Made by a program: the position numbers and the translations under genes. Source: Klebsiella pneumoniae (GTDB taxonomy: Bacteria > Pseudomonadota > Gammaproteobacteria > Pseudomonadales > Pseudohongiellaceae). Taken from it: a stretch of DNA of 32,987 bases. Shown here piece by piece: positions 18,520 to 26,716 of this stretch. The stretch's first letter is position 1; each line of letters starts with the position of its first letter. The DNA lies in NCBI GenBank assembly GCA_945902215.1, contig CAMDML010000034.1, forward strand, positions 1 through 32,987, written 5' to 3'. Under the pieces are notes generated by a model. That model saw only the letters and a program-made list of their open reading frames with translations. It was not told where the DNA came from and searched no databases.

Positions 18520-19566
18520 TCAGGGATTGTCTCCACGGCAGCTGACAGTGCCATCGGCGCCAACACTCTGGCGGGACAAGGCAAACACAGTGCTGCCATC
18601 GATACCATAGCGTTGTAGCGATGCGGCATTGCGCTCGGCAATGGCAAGGTAGAGCGTATCGAAGCGTTGCTGGTCAGCGTCGGGCAACGTGGTGAAGCTG
18701 ACACCTTCCTCGCGGGCCAACACCAAACCATCTTGCAAGGCCTGTTCGTTCTTGCTTGCCAGCGCGGCTTCCCACACGGCAACACCTTCCTCCAGCACGG
18801 CCTGCTGCGCCGGCGTCAACTGCGCCCAGCGCGCCATCCTTATCGCCCGCGCCGGGTATGCGCCGCGCGGAATGCTCATGTTCACGTAGTGATCGGCGAC
18901 TTCGGCGAAATGCAGCGCACGGAAAGTATCGGTCGGCGCCACTACGCCGTCGAGCACCCCCTTGGCGAGCGCGGAATAGACATCTCCCATCGGCATGTTG
19001 ACCGGGTCGGCGCCCAGGTCCTGCAACACGCCGAGTAATTCGGTCGGTCCACGGATACGCAGTCCGCGCAGATCGGCGAGCGTCTCAATCGGCTGGTCGG
19101 CAGTGATGATGCCGGGCAAGCTGCCACCCTGCACCGCAAGAATCTTGAGCCCGGCGAGCTCGGCGGCGAACTGCGGCGAACTGGCTTCGAGGCAGCGGTA
19201 CAGCGCCAGCTGCGTGTCGACGGTGGTGGTGCCGCTGTAGAAACCGGTTTGCAGGCGGAGCAGGTGCGTGCCGCCCTTCTCATAGATCGGTGTGATGAGA
19301 CCGATGTCCGCAACGCCGTGTCGCAACTCATGCATCGAGTGCTCCGATGAGAGTAGAGCGCCAGACCAAATGGGCTTGATGCGCAGTGTGCCGCCCGACC
19401 GTTCGGCGACAAAGTCCATCCACACCTGGTCGCCCTGACTGAACGGGTGCGCGGCCGCGTAGGGCGTGGCATAGACAAGTTCGGTGACGCCAGCGGGCAG
19501 GGGCTTGCTGCAGGCCGTGAGCAGGCACCCTATGAACAACAACACGAGCAGCCAGAGATTTTTCAT
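18520..19566 (-). CDS. TRAP transporter substrate-binding lipoprotein (DctP family)
   Basis: The 348-residue product is an exported binding protein for a TRAP transporter. It has a lipobox LTAC with the lipidated Cys19, so it is anchored to the membrane rather than free. DctP-like segments are visible: DFVAERSGGTLRIKP (near 50-60), then LADLRGLRIRGPTE with the arginine that normally pairs with the substrate carboxylate, then LDGVVAPTDTF. The ligand is therefore probably a carboxylic acid. It overlaps the upstream dehydratase-like gene by 4 bp. Unusually, it is separated from its two membrane partners by three enzyme genes. Confidence 0.9.
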   Translation of the reverse strand: MKNLWLLVLLFIGCLLTACSKPLPAGVTELVYATPYAAAHPFSQGDQVWMDFVAERSGGTLRIKPIWSGALLSSEHSMHELRHGVADIGLITPIYEKGGTHLLRLQTGFYSGTTTVDTQLALYRCLEASSPQFAAELAGLKILAVQGGSLPGIITADQPIETLADLRGLRIRGPTELLGVLQDLGADPVNMPMGDVYSALAKGVLDGVVAPTDTFRALHFAEVADHYVNMSIPRGAYPARAIRMARWAQLTPAQQAVLEEGVAVWEAALASKNEQALQDGLVLAREEGVSFTTLPDADQQRFDTLYLAIAERNAASLQRYGIDGSTVFALSRQSVGADGTVSCRGDNP

Positions 19567-20897
19567 GTGAGCCCTGCCTCCTTCAGAAATGCTTCAACCA
19601 AGGCCACCATCGCGGCGTGATCCCAGGTCTTGGCATCCACCATATCGGCGCCGAGGCGCAGCACCGGTACGCCCGCTGCTTCCAGCGTCTGCGCCGTGAG
19701 CTGCGTGCCCGACTGCGACAAGCGGTTGTCCGGCGGAATCAGCATCACCGCGGCATCGATGCCGCAGCGTTGCGCCTCGCTGACCATCCAGCTGTTCATC
19801 CACGGCGGCAAATGCAGCACTTCGTTCATCGAACAAATGCGGCTGGCCAGCGCGTCCATGGTACGGCCCTGCAGTTCGCGAATATATTGCGGGCCAGCGA
19901 ACGGCATGTACATCGACCACACAAAGACCGCGCCGAGACGTTCTTCCAGCGCCTGGTAGAAGCCGGGATCGTGCCACACGCCGGCGCCGATCCACATCAA
20001 CCGCAGCCGCTCGTTGGCAGCCACGCCCACACCACGCGCGACCCGTTCGGCGACTTCATCGCGAAACTTGCGCGCGTGCGCCACCGCCCAGTCGGAGCCG
20101 CGGTGCCACTGCGGGATCATGGTGTTCGGCATCTGGTCGGCGATCGACACCGGGCAAGGTCGCGCGGTACCGATCATGCGCGCCGCCTCGGCGATGTAGC
20201 CCTCTTGCTCATTGATCTTCAGCATCAGCGCTTCGAGCTTGGCCTGATCGAAACGGCGGCCGGTCTTGCGTTCGAGCAAGCTGATCAGTGCGCGCATCTC
20301 GTCCACCATCAGCGCAATGCGGCCCGGCTCGTAGACACTTTCCCAGGCAGCGTTGGAATGCGCGAACCACTCAGGGTCCTTGTGCGTCCAGGCCGGCGCC
20401 TCCATCGGGAAAAACTCGGTGCCGAGCGCTTCGGCCCATTGGATGAATACCTGCTGGATGCAGTCGCAGGTGAGGCGCGCCACCAGCGCAATCGGTTTCG
20501 GCAGCCCTCCCCACGGCGCGTTGGCTGGATCGTTGGCCAGCGTACAGGCGAGACCGAGCGAGCAATATTTGCAACTGTTGTCCGGGTAGCCCTTGGCCAC
20601 CATCGCAGCGAAATAGCCGGCGGAAAGTTGCTTGGCCGAGATGTAGGCCGACCACCACTGGTTGCTGATCAGCGGAATATCCATCACGTGGAATATCTCG
20701 TGCGGCGTGTCGGCCTGCGCGACCACGAACGGTTCGCCATTTTCGACCACACGGCGCTTGAGCTCCGCGCCGAAAGCCTTCTGGTAAGCAGTAGCTTCAG
20801 CAGTGCAGGCGAGATCCTTGCGGCTGCGTTGACCTGTTGGTGCATTAATAGGTGCAGTAATAGATGCATTAATAGGTGTGCTAACAGGTGTGCTCAT
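19563..20897 (-). CDS. 2-hydroxyacyl-CoA dehydratase family subunit (BcrC/HgdB-like), modified
   Basis: The 444-residue protein belongs to the benzoyl-CoA reductase/2-hydroxyacyl-CoA dehydratase family. Evidence is the segment GYPDNSCKYCSLGL (104-116), LTCD (142-145) and the C-terminal LRLGADMVDAKTW, which matches the family's LxIEADMVDPR ending. Known members remove water from 2-hydroxyacyl-CoAs or reduce aromatic CoA esters using a [4Fe-4S] cluster charged by an activator ATPase. Cys112 and Cys144 fit two expected cluster ligands. At the third site relatives have NRSCK, and this protein has NRLSQ (391-395), a Ser instead of Cys. The N-terminal 22 residues come from a tandem repeat. It overlaps both neighbours by 4 bp. 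The activity is uncertain. Confidence 0.82.
   Translation of the reverse strand: MSTPVSTPINASITAPINAPTGQRSRKDLACTAEATAYQKAFGAELKRRVVENGEPFVVAQADTPHEIFHVMDIPLISNQWWSAYISAKQLSAGYFAAMVAKGYPDNSCKYCSLGLACTLANDPANAPWGGLPKPIALVARLTCDCIQQVFIQWAEALGTEFFPMEAPAWTHKDPEWFAHSNAAWESVYEPGRIALMVDEMRALISLLERKTGRRFDQAKLEALMLKINEQEGYIAEAARMIGTARPCPVSIADQMPNTMIPQWHRGSDWAVAHARKFRDEVAERVARGVGVAANERLRLMWIGAGVWHDPGFYQALEERLGAVFVWSMYMPFAGPQYIRELQGRTMDALASRICSMNEVLHLPPWMNSWMVSEAQRCGIDAAVMLIPPDNRLSQSGTQLTAQTLEAAGVPVLRLGADMVDAKTWDHAAMVALVEAFLKEAGLT
20833..20892 (-). repeat. In-frame 12-bp tandem repeat at the dehydratase N-terminus
   Basis: Five degenerate 12-bp units (TTAATAGGTGCA type on the plus strand) lie head to tail and encode four-residue units such as TPVS, TPIN and APIN in residues 2-22. 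They are AT-richer than the surrounding gene. Slippage could change the length of the tail without breaking the frame. Confidence 0.75.
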
Positions 20898-23029
20898 TTG
20901 AATACCTCAAGCGTCTCGAGCTCGGTGACACGGCGCGCAGTGATGCCTGCTACCCCGATAGCGATCTCGGCGTTGTGCTCGCCCAGCGCGGGCGCCCGGA
21001 ATGGCGCCACCGCTGAAGCGGAGAAATCTATCGGCGTACGCACGTGCCCGAAACTGCCGAGCTGTGGATGTGGCAGGTGCACTAATGCGCCGCGCGCCTT
21101 TAGCCCCCCATCGTGTTCGAACACATCCTCGATGTCCTGCACCACACCGGCGGCGATGCCTGCTGCCTGCAACTGTGCCATCAATGCGTAGTCGTTCTGC
21201 GTGGAAGTCCACGCTGCGATGTTGTCGGTGCCCGCCAGTGCGCACAGGGCTTGCCACTGTGCTGCGTCGCGCACACTGATTGCGATGAAGCGATCTTCGC
21301 CGGCGGTGGGCCACACGCCCTGCTGGTACCACTGCGGATCGTCATTGCCTTGCCGGCACGGTGGCGTGCCGGACTGGGCGGCGAGGATGGCAGCGTGCAT
21401 CTGCTGCACGCATATCTCGTACATCGATGCATCGATGTGCGCGCTCTGCCCCGTCGTCATGCGCTGTGTCAGTGCCGCCGCAACCGTTGCTGCCATCACA
21501 TAAGGCACGATCACATCGCCATAGGGAACCGAGCCCGGAATCACCGGATCGCGGTCCGGCCAGCCGGTCAGGAAGATGCGGCCGGACAGCGCGGCGCCGG
21601 TTCCGTCAACGCCCCATTCCTGCGCCAGCGGGCCACTCTGCCCGTAGACGCTGCCAGACACCATCACCAGCGCGGGGTTGCGCTGGCACAAGGTCGCGTA
21701 ATCCAGACCGAGCTTCGCCATGGTGCCCGGCGAGAAATTTTCGACTACGACATCAGCCCAGTCGATCAAGGGCCCGAGGACTTCCATCGCCTCTTTCTTT
21801 TTCATGTCGAGTGACAAGCTGCGCTTCGAGGTATTCAGGTGTGCGAACCAGGGCTTGTCGTCAAAGTTGGCGACGCTGGAGGCGGAGACCTGCACATCGA
21901 TGCGCGAGAGGCAGGGCCGCGTACGGCTTTCCACTTTGATGACGTCGGCGCCGAGATCGCCGAGTATCTTGGTGGTGATGGAACCGACCAGCGCCCACGC
22001 AAAGTCGAGCACTTTCACCCCAGACAGTGGGCCGGGACGCGTGCCGCGCTGCACCGTGCGGGGCGCGCCACTGGGGCCTGCGGTCAACGCCACGAAGCGC
22101 TTCGGCTTGAGCAGACCTGCCTGTTCCTGCCAGAACCCGCGCGCCTGCAGATGCGGGTCACGCAGCACTTCGCCGGGTTCGGCGACCGCACACGCATTGA
22201 TGCCACGCCGCCGGCCGTCCGTGCGGATGTCGTGCTTGGTGCGTGCGCGGAAAAAAGTTTCAATCGCGCGCTCCCATTGCAGGCGCAGCGCCGGATCGAG
22301 CGTGGAACGGTTGTAGCGCAGCCAGTCAACGCCGCGCAGTGGGTTATCGCTACCGAGCTCATCCATCCAATCCGACAAACCCTGGTTGGCCGGCGCCCCG
22401 AAACGCCCCGTCATCAGCGAATGGAAACACCAGCCATCGGCCAGCGGCCAGATGCAGCGCACGATGGCGCGGCCGTAGTTGAGCGCCCCACCAACGCGGT
22501 GCAGTTTGCGCTTGTCGAATTGCCAGACCAAAATGCTGCTGACATTGCGGTTGAACGCTACTTCCTGCACCGACACATCGACATGCTGGCCCGGCCCGCC
22601 GCGCTGCCTGTCGAAATGGGCAGCCATCGCACCGGCTGCGGCAACCATCTCCGCATGAAAGGTGCAGGCATCGAGCGCTTCCTTGACCGGTGCCCGGTCG
22701 GGTGCGCCGGTCAGGCGCAGCGTGCCGCTCATCGCCGACGCCACCAGTTCGCTGCCGCGTAATGTGGCCAGCGGACCATGACTGCCGAAAGGCGACACCG
22801 ACACGTGCACGAGCTGCGGATTGGCAGCGGTGATTGCCGCGCGCGTCCAGCCTTGTGTGGCCAGCGCCGGCAAGCCGCTGCCATCAACCAGAAAGGACAC
22901 AGCAGCCAGTGCTTGCGACGACGCGGGCACGCCCACCAACTCGGCACCCAGCGACGTCAGGTAGCGCAGCAGCGGGCGGTCTGGTTCGATATTAAGGATG
23001 GCCACGCGGTGGCCTTGCAAGGGCGTCAT
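20894..23029 (-). CDS. Double CoA-transferase fusion (two CaiB/BaiF-type halves)
   Basis: The 711-residue product contains two class III CoA-transferase units in one chain. The C-terminal half (about 330-711) is complete: LSGVKVLDFAWALVGS, DLGADVIKVES, VVENFSPGTMAKLGLDY, SVYGQSGPL, and Asp505 in YGDVIVP at the catalytic position. The N-terminal half (1-325) has lost most of the first nucleotide-binding region, keeping VSPFGSHGPL (78-87) and Asp120 in EALDACTF at about the right place. Class III enzymes work as interlaced dimers, so a fused pair could form a pseudo-dimer. It lies between the two dehydratase-like subunits with 4-bp overlaps at both ends, which suggests it supplies or receives their CoA ester. 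Confidence 0.87.
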   Translation of the reverse strand: MTPLQGHRVAILNIEPDRPLLRYLTSLGAELVGVPASSQALAAVSFLVDGSGLPALATQGWTRAAITAANPQLVHVSVSPFGSHGPLATLRGSELVASAMSGTLRLTGAPDRAPVKEALDACTFHAEMVAAAGAMAAHFDRQRGGPGQHVDVSVQEVAFNRNVSSILVWQFDKRKLHRVGGALNYGRAIVRCIWPLADGWCFHSLMTGRFGAPANQGLSDWMDELGSDNPLRGVDWLRYNRSTLDPALRLQWERAIETFFRARTKHDIRTDGRRRGINACAVAEPGEVLRDPHLQARGFWQEQAGLLKPKRFVALTAGPSGAPRTVQRGTRPGPLSGVKVLDFAWALVGSITTKILGDLGADVIKVESRTRPCLSRIDVQVSASSVANFDDKPWFAHLNTSKRSLSLDMKKKEAMEVLGPLIDWADVVVENFSPGTMAKLGLDYATLCQRNPALVMVSGSVYGQSGPLAQEWGVDGTGAALSGRIFLTGWPDRDPVIPGSVPYGDVIVPYVMAATVAAALTQRMTTGQSAHIDASMYEICVQQMHAAILAAQSGTPPCRQGNDDPQWYQQGVWPTAGEDRFIAISVRDAAQWQALCALAGTDNIAAWTSTQNDYALMAQLQAAGIAAGVVQDIEDVFEHDGGLKARGALVHLPHPQLGSFGHVRTPIDFSASAVAPFRAPALGEHNAEIAIGVAGITARRVTELETLEVFK

Positions 23030-24084
23030 GCGGGTGTCTCTTGTAAAAATCGCTTGATCTGGGTAGCCGCATCATCGCTACCGTCCCAGCGTCGACGTAT
23101 CAGTATCAAATGGGGCAATGCGGCCTGCGTCAAGGCCGCGCGTTGCCGCGTGACAGACCAGGCCAGGGCTTCGTCTTCTTCGGTTAGCCACAGCACCACG
23201 GCCTCAGCGCCCACGCGCCGCGCTGCGTTCACCACACTGGTAGCGCGATCGCCGAAGTCGCGCGCGCCGCCGGTGGCGGCATTGCAATGCTGTGCCAGCA
23301 GCGTAACTGGCGCATCGTGATAACCCTGCAAGGGCGCGCCATGGCGTGTCAACGCCAACTGGTGCGCTTCGCCGACGACGTTCCAGCCGCTCGCCTCGAC
23401 TGCGCGATGGAACAAGTCGTCCGGCGGCACCGAACCTGCCAGCAATACGCGGCGAGCAGGCGCAGCCGGACGGAGCACCGCAGCGCCAAGCACGGGCGTC
23501 AGATCACAGAACAGCGAAGCGCGCGCGATGTTCTCGTAGACATGCCCCGGCGCGGCGCGCGTGGCATCGAGCTGTGCGAACAAGGCGCGCTGGCGATTGG
23601 CCGCCGCGATGCCATCGTGCAAATCACGCTCCTCAACATTGAGTTGCGCGAGCAGCGCACGGATGGCGCGTTCGCAGTGAGTTACACTCGCGGGGCGACG
23701 GATCGTGGCAACGTCGAAAATGAGCGGCGCGGGGCCGCCGGCAATGCCGCGGCGCTGCAACTCACACACGTAGTAGTAGAGCCGCTGAACGGCATCATCA
23801 CCGCGCGTGAACACGACGGAGTCGAACCCATCGAAAACTCCATTCAACCAATCTTCCAGCAGCGAGCGTGCCCAACCGGGAAACGCCGACTCCAGCCAGC
23901 GGTCGGCAAGCGGTGTCGCCCTCCCCTTGCGCCAGGGCAAGTGGCAGAACGGACGCCCGCTGGCGAGCAAGAGGTCTAGCGGCACATCAAAGCCAACATA
24001 ACCGAGCGGACGCGCATGGGCGCTGTACCCCGCCAGCGGATCGGCCAGTGTGGTGGCGAGCAAGGTGGTGAGAGCGTCGCTCAT
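23026..24084 (-). CDS. 2-hydroxyacyl-CoA dehydratase-like subunit lacking cluster cysteines
   Basis: The start at 24084 gives the same ATGA overlap with the preceding gene as elsewhere in the operon; a GTG at 24093 is the alternative. The 352-residue product follows the family fold: ARPLGYVGFDVPLDLLLASG near the start, FPGWARSLL (68-76), VVFTRGDDAVQRLYYYV (90-106), and a last alpha/beta repeat with VVLWLTEED. In relatives the matching places read C-x-x-x-R-S, a CD dipeptide in DAVRRLY, and a C-containing loop. Here all three lack cysteine (Phe68, Gly95, Glu-Glu-Asp). It therefore probably binds no iron-sulfur cluster and may be a structural or CoA-binding partner of the 444-residue subunit. 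The family call is from pattern, so moderate certainty. Confidence 0.7.
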   Translation of the reverse strand: MSDALTTLLATTLADPLAGYSAHARPLGYVGFDVPLDLLLASGRPFCHLPWRKGRATPLADRWLESAFPGWARSLLEDWLNGVFDGFDSVVFTRGDDAVQRLYYYVCELQRRGIAGGPAPLIFDVATIRRPASVTHCERAIRALLAQLNVEERDLHDGIAAANRQRALFAQLDATRAAPGHVYENIARASLFCDLTPVLGAAVLRPAAPARRVLLAGSVPPDDLFHRAVEASGWNVVGEAHQLALTRHGAPLQGYHDAPVTLLAQHCNAATGGARDFGDRATSVVNAARRVGAEAVVLWLTEEDEALAWSVTRQRAALTQAALPHLILIRRRWDGSDDAATQIKRFLQETPA

Positions 24085-25385
24085 GCCAGCCACATGGGCA
24101 ACGCCAGTGCCAGCGCGGGGAACAGGATCAACAGAAACATATGCAAAAAATCAGCAGCGAGAAACGGCAACACGCCACGGAAGATGCGCCCGAGAGACAC
24201 ATCGGGCGCGATGCCCTGAATCACGTAGAGGTTCATGCCCATGGGCGGGTGGATGAAGCCGATCTCGGCAGCGCGCACGATGAAGATACCGAACCAGATC
24301 GGCGAGAGCCCCAGTGAATTAATCACCGGTAGCAGGATCGGCGTTGCGATCAGGATCAGTGCCAGCCCATCGAGCAGCGAGCCAAGCACGAGCAGGAACA
24401 CCGCCATCAGCATGATCGTCGCCGTGCGCCCGCCGTCAAAACCTGTGATCAAAGTGCCCGCCGCGTCGGCGAGCCCGGTGATGCTGATGAACACCGAGAA
24501 GATCAAGGTGCCGATAATGACCACGTAGATCAACCCGCTGGTCTTCATGGTCTCCTCCAACGCGTGATAGAGCACCGACCACGACAAGCGCCGGCGCCAC
24601 AGGCTGATCGCCAGTGCGCCAGCAGCGCCTACGGATGCCGCTTCCGACGGGGTGAAGAGACCAACCACGATGCCGCCGGTTACGACCAGCATCAGCACGA
24701 GAATGTCGGCGACCTTGCCGAGCGCGGCCCAACGCGTCGGCCAGTCTGCTTTCGGCATCTGGGGCGCGAGCGCCGGACGCCAACGCACCAGCAGCGAGAT
24801 GGTCACCATGTACAGCAAAGCCTGCGACAGGCCGGGCACGATAGCAGCGGTGAACAGGGTGCCGATCGATTGTTGGGCGATGATGCCGAACACGATCAGC
24901 GCGCCCGACGGCGGAATCATCTGGCCGAGCGTGCCGCCGGCCGCGACCGCGCCAGTGGCCAGTGCGTCAGAGTAGCCATGCCGGCGCATTTCGGGGATCG
25001 CAACCAAGCCGATCGTTGCCGCCGTGGCGAGGCTGGACCCATTGATGGAGCCGAAGCCGGCACAACCAGCCACTGATGCCAACGCGAGACCGCCCCGCCG
25101 ATGCCCAATCCAGCGTGCCGCCGCATCAAACAAGTCGCGACTGGCATCGGAGGAAAAGCACAGATGCGCCATGAGCATGAAGAGCGGCAAGGTGCCGAGC
25201 TCGTAGCGCGTGAGCGTTTCCAGCACCAGGTCGCCGGCCTTGATCAGTGCGGGTTCGAGGCCGAGCACCAGCGTCAGGCCACCAAGGCCTACCAGCCCCA
25301 GCGCAGCGCCAATCGGTACTCCGAACAGCAGCAACAGCAGCAGGATGCCGACGCCAATCAGACCGGTTTCCGGTGTCGCCATCAT
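24081..25385 (-). CDS. TRAP transporter large permease (DctM family)
   Basis: The 434-residue integral membrane protein is the transport channel of a TRAP system. It is almost wholly hydrophobic with about 12 segments. Family signs are the GSSLATAATIG and GTLGQMIPPSGALIVFGI loops, a VVGLFTPSEAASVGAAGAL segment, and the end region with IHPPMGMNLYVIQGI. The length is normal for DctM. The first of two adjacent ATGs is used because it overlaps the small-permease stop by 4 bp. With the small permease and the lipoprotein further down the operon, it should import a carboxylate driven by an ion gradient. Confidence 0.94.
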   Translation of the reverse strand: MMATPETGLIGVGILLLLLLFGVPIGAALGLVGLGGLTLVLGLEPALIKAGDLVLETLTRYELGTLPLFMLMAHLCFSSDASRDLFDAAARWIGHRRGGLALASVAGCAGFGSINGSSLATAATIGLVAIPEMRRHGYSDALATGAVAAGGTLGQMIPPSGALIVFGIIAQQSIGTLFTAAIVPGLSQALLYMVTISLLVRWRPALAPQMPKADWPTRWAALGKVADILVLMLVVTGGIVVGLFTPSEAASVGAAGALAISLWRRRLSWSVLYHALEETMKTSGLIYVVIIGTLIFSVFISITGLADAAGTLITGFDGGRTATIMLMAVFLLVLGSLLDGLALILIATPILLPVINSLGLSPIWFGIFIVRAAEIGFIHPPMGMNLYVIQGIAPDVSLGRIFRGVLPFLAADFLHMFLLILFPALALALPMWLA

Positions 25386-25846
25386 TCGTCACCGCCTTGC
25401 CAAGCCTTGCGCAGCACGAGGCCTGTTGTCACCACCAGCGCACCTACCACCAACACGCGCAGCGGGCGGTACGGCAGCAGCCACAGCTCGGTTTCCTCGT
25501 GACTCCTCCACAGTTCAACCAGAGACCACGCGGAACCCAATGCCAGCGCCAGCAGGAACACGGCCATGCCGAGTGCATTAAATCGCTTGACGAGCAGGGC
25601 CATGGTGCCGCTGAGCCGAGCCAGCACGAGCCGCACAACTGCGTGACGATCATTCAACGTTGCAATCATCAGCGCCATCGCGCCCGTGATGGCGACCAGC
25701 ACCTGCACCAGTTCGATGGAACCGAGCAGCGGAATGCCGGTATGCCGGCCCAGCACGGCGAGAACATCGATGCCCATCGCCGTGACGAGCGCAGCGCCAC
25801 CGACAATTACCAGCACAGAGTAGAGAGTGTGATGCGGAGTTTTCAT
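25382..25846 (-). CDS. TRAP transporter small permease (DctQ family)
   Basis: The start at 25846 gives MKTPHHTLYSVLV and a 154-residue protein with four hydrophobic segments, the normal size and layout of DctQ. A longer frame with a TTG at 25903 would add a polar tail of 19 residues. No good ribosome binding site is seen for either start. It is the first gene of the catabolic operon and sits divergently from the GntR regulator across a short 101-bp region. It should pair with the large permease in the inner membrane. Confidence 0.85.
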   Translation of the reverse strand: MKTPHHTLYSVLVIVGGAALVTAMGIDVLAVLGRHTGIPLLGSIELVQVLVAITGAMALMIATLNDRHAVVRLVLARLSGTMALLVKRFNALGMAVFLLALALGSAWSLVELWRSHEETELWLLPYRPLRVLVVGALVVTTGLVLRKAWQGGDE

Positions 25847-25947
25847 GCAAGGGCGCCAGACGATTGCTTCATCGCCGTTAAATGATTCATCATGCGCCAC
25901 CAATTGAGGCTGGCGCCTTGACCTGCCTGATTACCGGAAACACTTGA
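25847..25947. promoter_or_regulatory. Divergent control region of the TRAP operon and regulator gene
   Basis: These 101 bases must hold the promoter of the long minus-strand operon and that of the GntR gene. Perfect 8-bp inverted arms GGCGCCAG (25852-25859) and CTGGCGCC (25910-25917) flank the middle; each contains the palindrome GGCGCC. A TTGACC (25918-25923) could be a plus-strand -35, but its -10 is unclear. No TTGTTAACAA-type site like those before the TonB receptor is present. Confidence 0.5.
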
Positions 25948-26637
25948 ATGCCACGCAAAACTGCCACCACTCCGGCACCCCGAAAAAAAGCGGCTACCGT
26001 CACCACCCAGGACGTGATGGCGCTGCTGCGCGAAAATATCCGCAGCGGCCGCATGGTGCCCGGCCAGCGCCTGGTCGAAGCCGACCTGATCAAGGAGACC
26101 GGCTCCAGCCGGGGCAAGGTACGCGAGGCATTGCAACGACTGGAAACCGAGGGACTGGTCAGCATCGAGGAGTTTCGGGGTGCGTCGGTGCGGCAGTTGA
26201 GCATGGATGAGGTCCACCAGATATACCAGGCCAGAATGGCCCTCGAGGGCATGGCGGCCGGCGAGTTTGCGCGCACGCAGAATAGCAAACTGAAGAAGCA
26301 GTTGCAAAAACTGCAGGCCGCGATGAATGCGCTCGAAAAGAGTGGCGCTCATGGCCGCTTCGCGCAGCTTAACGATGCATGGCACGCGCTGATCATAGAG
26401 GGCTCCGGCAATCACTACGCCGCGCAGTTCCTGCGGCAACTGTCCATCCCTGTTTATCGTTTGCTGTTCTCGACGTTCTACAGTGCGCTACGCATCGACC
26501 ACGCCAACGCGGACCACAAGATCATCACCAAGGCCATTGTCGAAGGCCGCACCGACCACGCCGAACGTGCGATGCGCAAACACATCCTCGATGGTTTTGC
26601 CGCGCTCAGCGAGATCAATGCCAAACTGCATATCTGA
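25948..26637 (+). CDS. GntR family transcriptional regulator (FCD/FadR subgroup)
   Basis: The 229-residue DNA-binding repressor or activator has a winged helix at about 20-85 (LRENIRSGRMVPGQRLVEADL, SRGKVREALQRLETEGLV) and an all-helical FCD ligand domain. Metal-site residues of FCD are in place: the D and H of NDAWHALI, and the histidines in DHKIITKAI and RKHIL. An acid or its CoA ester is the usual type of effector. It is divergent from the TRAP/CoA operon and 245 bp upstream of the TonB receptor, so it may control both. A diverged copy of its 3' end occurs at 31965-32105. Confidence 0.93.
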   Translation: MPRKTATTPAPRKKAATVTTQDVMALLRENIRSGRMVPGQRLVEADLIKETGSSRGKVREALQRLETEGLVSIEEFRGASVRQLSMDEVHQIYQARMALEGMAAGEFARTQNSKLKKQLQKLQAAMNALEKSGAHGRFAQLNDAWHALIIEGSGNHYAAQFLRQLSIPVYRLLFSTFYSALRIDHANADHKIITKAIVEGRTDHAERAMRKHILDGFAALSEINAKLHI

Positions 26638-26687
26638 TCGAGCCAGCCAAGCAGGATTAGCCGCAAGGCCGTTCCTGTTATTGCTAT

Positions 26688-26699
26688 ATTGTTAACAAT
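26688..26699. promoter_or_regulatory. Operator-like palindrome O1
   Basis: ATTGTTAACAAT is a perfect 12-bp palindrome that covers the -35 box of promoter P1. Its position fits repression. The neighbouring GntR protein is the obvious candidate to bind it (inference). The palindrome is kept, and even extended, in the second repeat copy. Confidence 0.65.
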
Positions 26700-26716
26700 T
26701 TCGTTTACTATATAAT
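26689..26716 (+). promoter_or_regulatory. Sigma-70-type promoter P1 of the TonB receptor cassette
   Basis: TTGTTA (26689-26694) and a perfect TATAAT (26711-26716) are 16 bp apart. Transcription would start near 26723 and leave a leader of about 160 nt before the receptor ATG. Confidence 0.7.

Noticed and set aside
19617-21191. 524-residue plus-strand open frame
   Set aside because: It lies antisense to the 444-residue dehydratase-like gene and the CoA-transferase fusion, and reads as Arg/His/Ala-rich low-similarity sequence, the usual shadow of GC-rich coding DNA.
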